Shown here piece after piece: positions 60,160 through 64,000 of a stretch of 64,000 nucleotides of DNA. Both the position numbers and the translations under genes were made by a program. Source of the stretch: Panopea generosa (lineage: Eukaryota; Mollusca; Bivalvia; Adapedonta; Hiatellidae); the NCBI GenBank assembly GCA_029582155.1, contig CM055909.1, positions 43,832,967 to 43,896,966 of the forward strand, given 5' to 3'. How positions within the stretch are numbered: position 1 is the first letter of the stretch; each line of letters starts with the position of its first letter. A model generated the notes under the pieces. That model saw only the letters and a program-made list of their open reading frames with translations. It ran no database searches and had not been told where the DNA came from.

Positions 60160-61563
60160 ATCATATTAAGGACTTTGTATTTAAAAATTATTGATATTTT
60201 CTATTAGTAATATCTATAAAACTAATACTAGTTTTGAAAATATAAGGTAAAAAATCTGATGAAATTAAAAGCCATATTTTATTCATTTTTGATGAAAACA
60301 TTTGTGCAATATGAGACATGTTTCAAACAATTTCTGCTAGACAAGTGGGCACTTTCAAAATTAAAAATGAAATTAAAGGACTGCATACCGACAACATATA
60401 CATTTGATAATACAAGAATCTTACATGGGTTTGAGGTTTGGATTGAACATTCTGTCGTGAGGGCCTTTTTCCCGCCAAAACAGTTGTCCCAAGGGACCGA
60501 ATTTTCTATCTGAACTGAAAAAGCCATTAATGATTCTTTTTCTTGCATACCAAACATAATGAATAATCTACCGTATATCCTCGGCCATAAGGCGAGTCGG
60601 GCCATAAGTCGAGTTTGACCTTCAGATCTCAGTTTTTTGCATTGACCCTTCCTTAAGTCGACCCAGAATTTTCGAAAAGGAAGTGGGTGAGATTTGGGTC
60701 ACCTAAATATTAAAATTCCTACAGTAGCGATTGCCTGCACTCACAACTGACCTTACGCCAGTATACGTTCATGTACCGTTATCGAATCAACGGCAAATAT
60801 GCAGCCAACAAACAAATGCAGACTTCTGTTGAATATTTGGTATATTCTGTAATCCGTGGATAAGTGTCACCACATATGTGGGAATGCAAATTGCAATAAT
60901 CGGTTACTTCTGACCCAAATATCCCAAGGCAATTTTCGGCATATATGTTTACACCCCGTGCCAACATCGTATAGGTTGCTAGGCAACGCAATCGTTCGGC
61001 TGACCAAGATCAAGTTTTCCCTTGCATAGAGTTAAAACATCAAGCGTCTAATTGAAACCGATCATTTTTTTCAACTGTCAATCAGAGTTTTCCATGAACA
61101 AAGTAACTTTCCACGTATGACGTAATCATCCTTTGTGTTTGCGAGATGCATAGTTGATTGACAAGAGTGTAATTCAATTCTGCACTTTGGTGTCATTGTT
61201 CATATAGACTGTTGCTGAAACTGAAATTCGACGTTCAAAACTTCAGTAGGAGCTGACCGTTGGTAAAAAAAATCATCACTCGGGACTAGGACGGGGCCAT
61301 AAGTCTAGTAGGGATTCAGAGAGTGATTTTGGAGTCTGAAAAATTCGACTTATGGCCGAGGATATACGGTAGATGTTAAATTATTTGATTGATGTCATAT
61401 ATTTTATATGTTGTCATAAATGAGTCTTACATCATAGCGGGAGAAATTTATATTGGCCCTAGGGTGAGATAGAAATGTCCAACCCCGGTAAAAATACAGA
61501 TTTCCTTATCTGGTGTACAAGAAATATTGTTGTGAGATATTTAAGCAAAATTATTTCTTAAAG
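60160..61563 (+). repeat. Peroxidase exon duplication unit 4, 5' flank with insertion
   Basis: Upstream flank matches units 1-3 (TTTGTGCAATATGAGACATG) up to about 60410 and resumes at about 61524 (ATATTGTTGTGAGATATTT). The inserted DNA between is flanked by TACAAGAA at 60411-60418 and 61516-61523, a possible 8-bp target duplication (hAT-like), and contains a TA-flanked element. Confidence 0.65.
60571..61369. mobile_element. TA-flanked TIR element of 799 bp
   Basis: Ends CCGTATATCCTCGGCCATAA in both orientations, extending to AAG(G/T)CGA. TA at 60569-60570 and 61370-61371. A second inner half-match GGCCATAAGTCGAGTTTGAC lies at the left. No transposase motif was found on either strand; probably a non-autonomous Tc1/mariner- or pogo-group element. 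Confidence 0.78.
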
Positions 61564-61722
61564 ATATTGGAACTCCTAGACAAAATGGAATTGATGGAAA
61601 GCCATTACCAAGCACCGGTGTAGTTGGCAACATTTTGCATCACGCACTGGTGGAGAACGAAAATGACCAGAAATCTACAGTTGCGCTTGACCGCGACATT
61701 GATTATTCGCCCACTGCAGCAG
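61564..61722 (+). CDS. Diverged haem peroxidase cassette exon D (DRD in place of DHD)
   Basis: A 159-bp exon, phase 1-1, acceptor TTTCTTAAAG and donor GTGAAA. It encodes NGIDGKPLPSTGVVGNILHH and then VALDRDIDYSPTAAG. The frame is fully open and splice sites are kept, but GFGQF is missing and the distal His is Arg. If used, this version cannot make a normal distal haem pocket. It could be a non-catalytic isoform exon or a decaying copy. Open frame with symmetric phase after clear divergence slightly favours retention. Confidence 0.6.
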
Positions 61723-61729
61723 GTGAAAA

Positions 61730-62025
61730 ACGCATTATCCAGAACAAGAAAAAGGAGGGGAACGTGTAAACAAATATTCATAAGTAGTCAGAAATCAATT
61801 TAAACTGGTGTCAAATATAACTCTTATAAAGTGGATTAAAACTGTTTCAAAATTTTCAGAAATTGACATGAGAATATTTAAATGATATAGCACAAAGATC
61901 TCTCAAAGTGCTGCTTAATACTGTCCGTATGGCAGTTTGGAAAAAGAACTTTACGTTTTAATTTTTTTTTATAACAGAACCATAACAAATAGCCTTGGTA
62001 AAAAGTAAAGCAAAGTGTTTGTTTA
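61730..62025. other. Intron after cassette D
   Basis: Weak remnants of the duplication unit; nothing else recognised. Confidence 0.4.
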
Positions 62026-62029
62026 TTAT

Positions 62030-62270
62030 TACTTGTCATCCCTATTGAAAGGGCCAGCTACACTGGGCTTATGAGCACTTTATGCTGTACAAAGATACTT
62101 CCTGAAAGCTATCATTGCCAGGTGTCGGTATCCTTCTCTTTAACTAGCTGCTGGGAGAGCAACAGGCCCAATCAGAAAAAAATCCAAGTGCTTCCACCGG
62201 GATTCGAACCTTCGACCTCCCACTTCAGAGGCAGACGCCTTAACCATTAGTCCACAGAAGACCGGGTTTA
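62030..62270 (-). mobile_element. SINE-E: tRNA-like element, minus strand
   Basis: Reversed: GTGGACTAATGGTTAAGGCG then a perfect B box GGTTCGAATCCCGG, followed by about 170 bp of non-tRNA body (CTAGTTAAAGAGAAGGATAC). A T-stem and acceptor stem do not pair, so this is not a working tRNA gene. Confidence 0.65.
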
Positions 62271-62544
62271 AGTAGTCTGCAGTGTTATCAGTTACAAATT
62301 ATATACTACAAATTATATAGATTATTGTTTGTAAACTAGTGGATTTTAGTTACGTGCTATATTACATTAGTAACACTTGCGTATTACAGTGGGGTTATCT
62401 AAATTACTACTGCTGCAGTCTCAGTTGCAATTTAATAATTGAACTAACAGATATGCTAGTGTTTGTTAAGTTGTTTTGTTTAATATGATATTGATAGATT
62501 TGAATTTGACAAGTTTGCATGTCTCCATAATATATATTCTATGT

Positions 62545-62662
62545 ATAAATTCAATATATATATATATATATATAAAGGGAGATAATTAAATTCACAACAA
62601 CGGAATTTACGATTTTTGGGATCTTTTCAGATGCTCATTCACAATGCATGATATATATATAT
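62545..62662. repeat. TA microsatellites
   Basis: Short (TA)n runs at about 62553-62575 and 62650-62662, the latter at the left foot of the palindrome. Confidence 0.7.
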
Positions 62663-62920
62663 GGAGATAATTATTTGTGAATAACCAAGACATAAATGTA
62701 CAGACCAGACTACGGCGAGTGCGCCTAGCTACAATGCAAACCATAGATACAATATCAAGGCCTTGATATTGTATCTATGAGTGCGCCTAGCTACAATGCA
62801 AACCATAGATACAATATCAAGGCCTTGATATTGTATCTATGGTTTGCATTGTAGCTAGGCGCACTCGCCGTAGTCTGGTCTGTACATTTATGTCTTGGTT
62901 ATTCACAAATAATTATCGCC
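62663..62920. repeat. 258-bp foldback palindrome with a 62-bp internal duplication
   Basis: Outer arms 62663-62716 and 62867-62920 are reverse complements with one visible mismatch. Inside, a 62-bp segment starting GAGTGCGCCTAGCTACAATG occurs twice in direct orientation (62717 and 62779) and once inverted. Centres of symmetry (TCAAGG|CCTTGA) lie at 62760/62761 and 62822/62823. TA runs flank both sides. Confidence 0.9.
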
Positions 62921-62969
62921 ATATATATATATATATATATACAAATACAAATACAGAGGATTCATATTA

Positions 62970-63141
62970 GGCCGTAATAAATTAATTGCTAGATTATCAT
63001 ACCCGCCTGCTGTCTGCCACCTGTCCCTTTTTGTTTTTTATGCAAAAAAAATATATATATATATTTTTAAGTCTTCGTCGACTTCCCCCTTTTATAAAAA
63101 AATTTGGATGATACTCTTGCAATTAATTTATTATAAGAGCC
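62970..63141. mobile_element. Harbinger-like MITE, TTA target duplication
   Basis: Starts GGCCGTAATAAATTAATTGC, right end AATTAATTTATTATAAGAGCC, flanked by TTA at 62967-62969 and 63142-63144. Fourth copy of the 37756 family. Confidence 0.7.
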
Positions 63142-63303
63142 TTATAAGTATCTGGTTTTAATTTGCATACCCTTGTTCGCTAGCGTTGATAAATTACAGC
63201 TTCATCATTTCTATTTAAACCAAGGAACTTCATGAAACATGGACTCTGAAAACTCATGGGATTCTTATAGGTAGATAAGGATAACAAAATTGCCAATTAA
63301 ACA

Positions 63304-63516
63304 AAACTTACTCAAGTTGAAGTTTGATGTTAATTTTGTTCGTCCTTATCCACCATGAATCACATGACCACCCAGGATTGCCCACACTATTGTAATTTTA
63401 TAAGGTTCCAAGTCTGATGTATTTTGTCACATGACCGCGCTCGCTTGCTCGCTCGTATGATTCTTGGTAGATAAGGCCTAACATAATTAACATCAAACTT
63501 CAACTTTAGGTAAGTT
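63304..63516. mobile_element. MITE with ~60-bp imperfect TIRs
   Basis: Left AACTTACTCAAGTTGAAGTT and reversed right AACTTACCTAAAGTTGAAGT, continuing through TGATGTTAATT(T/A)TGTT, CCTTATC(C/T)ACCA and ATCACATGACC on both arms. The middle contains GCTCGCTTGCTCGCTCG. A GATTCTTATAGGTAGATAAG relic lies outside at 63260. Confidence 0.68.
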
Positions 63517-63639
63517 TCTTTTAATTTGTCCATTTTCAATAAGTTGTGTACACTATAGTCTGGATAAAGTTATAGAAGACCTTCTCTGTTGGCCAACTTT
63601 GCGCCACATAATTAACACAATGCGCTACTTTGCATCATT

Positions 63640-64000
63640 CATGCATCACATTGAGGACTTTGTATTTTGAAAATTATTGGTAGTTTCTATAAAACTAAAA
63701 TTGTTTCATACTAGTTTGAAAATATAAGGTAAAAAATTTATAAATCTTGTGAAATTAAAAACCATATTTTACTCTATTTTGATGAAAACATTTGTGCACT
63801 ATGAGACATGTTTCAAACAATAACTTTAAACAAATTAATGGCCACTGTACAAATAAAAAAGAAATGAAGGGTCTGCATACAGATGACATATACTTTTGAT
63901 AAATATTGTTATAAGATATTTCATCAAAATTGTTCCTTAAAGATATTGGTACATATTGGAAATATGGAATTGTTGGAAAGCTGTACCAAGTGACCGCGTA
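63640..64000 (+). repeat. Peroxidase exon duplication unit 5, cut by the window end
   Basis: Flank matches units 1-4 (TTTGTGCACTATGAGACATG, TGACATATACTTTTGATAAA). A lone diverged minisatellite monomer (TACTTTGCATCATTCATGCA) sits just before it at about 63625. Confidence 0.8.
63936..64000 (+). pseudogene. Peroxidase cassette exon E, partial and frame-shifted
   Basis: Acceptor TCCTTAAAG as in copy D, then ATATTGGTAC. Compared with copies C and D, one base is missing in the stretch for KPLPSDR (GGAAAGCTGTACCAAGTGAC), so the reading frame changes before the distal motif. The rest lies outside the window. Probably a dead exon, or a sequencing error. Confidence 0.5.

Noticed and set aside
57586-60169. 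Ten open frames of 60-101 codons with repeated FTSFIYHIVDNQCYSF-like peptides
   Set aside because: They are read-throughs of the 74-bp minisatellite in all three frames. The period is not a codon multiple.
62180-62265. Minus-strand tRNA gene with a perfect B box
   Set aside because: T-stem and acceptor stem fail to pair and a SINE-like body follows.

Overview
The window is AT-rich animal nuclear DNA with spliced exons, long introns, several tRNA-derived SINE families, many TIR/MITE DNA elements and large minisatellites. No bacterial-type operon, CRISPR array or intact rRNA/tRNA gene is visible. The repeat style and gene content suggest a marine lophotrochozoan, probably a mollusc. That is an inference; no repeat library could be searched.

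Left part (1-10 kb), minus strand: seven coding exons whose splice phases join without a break (9221 down to 1090, at least 522 codons, continuing past the left edge). They encode a basic, S/T-P-rich protein with a KEN box at residues 5-7, an SKIPV motif, a DPLALESIL segment and nine PGRV repeats, six of them in two tandem arrays inside one 811-bp exon. From memory this order resembles tastin/TROAP, a mitotic spindle and adhesion protein; the assignment is tentative. At 12-17.3 kb, same strand, lies a decayed copy of a multi-copy uncharacterised invertebrate gene family, probably from a DNA transposon, with a MITE inserted into it.

Right part (19.6-64 kb), plus strand: an apparent long gene for a secreted animal haem peroxidase. 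A first exon with a signal peptide (19590-19677) and a 57-bp exon (28388-28444) are followed, 26 kb later, by tandemly duplicated versions of a single phase 1-1 exon: 54874-55056, 55920-56096, 57023-57205, a diverged copy at 61564-61722 and a fifth cut by the window end. The exon carries the distal haem motif GQF(L/V)(D/E)HD. The copies differ at the catalytic residues themselves (DHD, EHD, DHD, DRD), so the array could supply alternative active-site cassettes. A 74-bp minisatellite, present as one to three monomers in the first two duplication units, has grown to about 2.6 kb in the third.

The introns and intergenic DNA hold at least five tRNA-like SINE families, MITEs with TTAA, TA, TNA or 9-bp target duplications, a 258-bp foldback palindrome, an AT microsatellite in the loop of an inverted repeat, and minisatellites with 21, 23, 29, 33, 38, 40, 43 and 74-bp units. 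No LTR retroelement, Polinton or retroviral gene was recognised.
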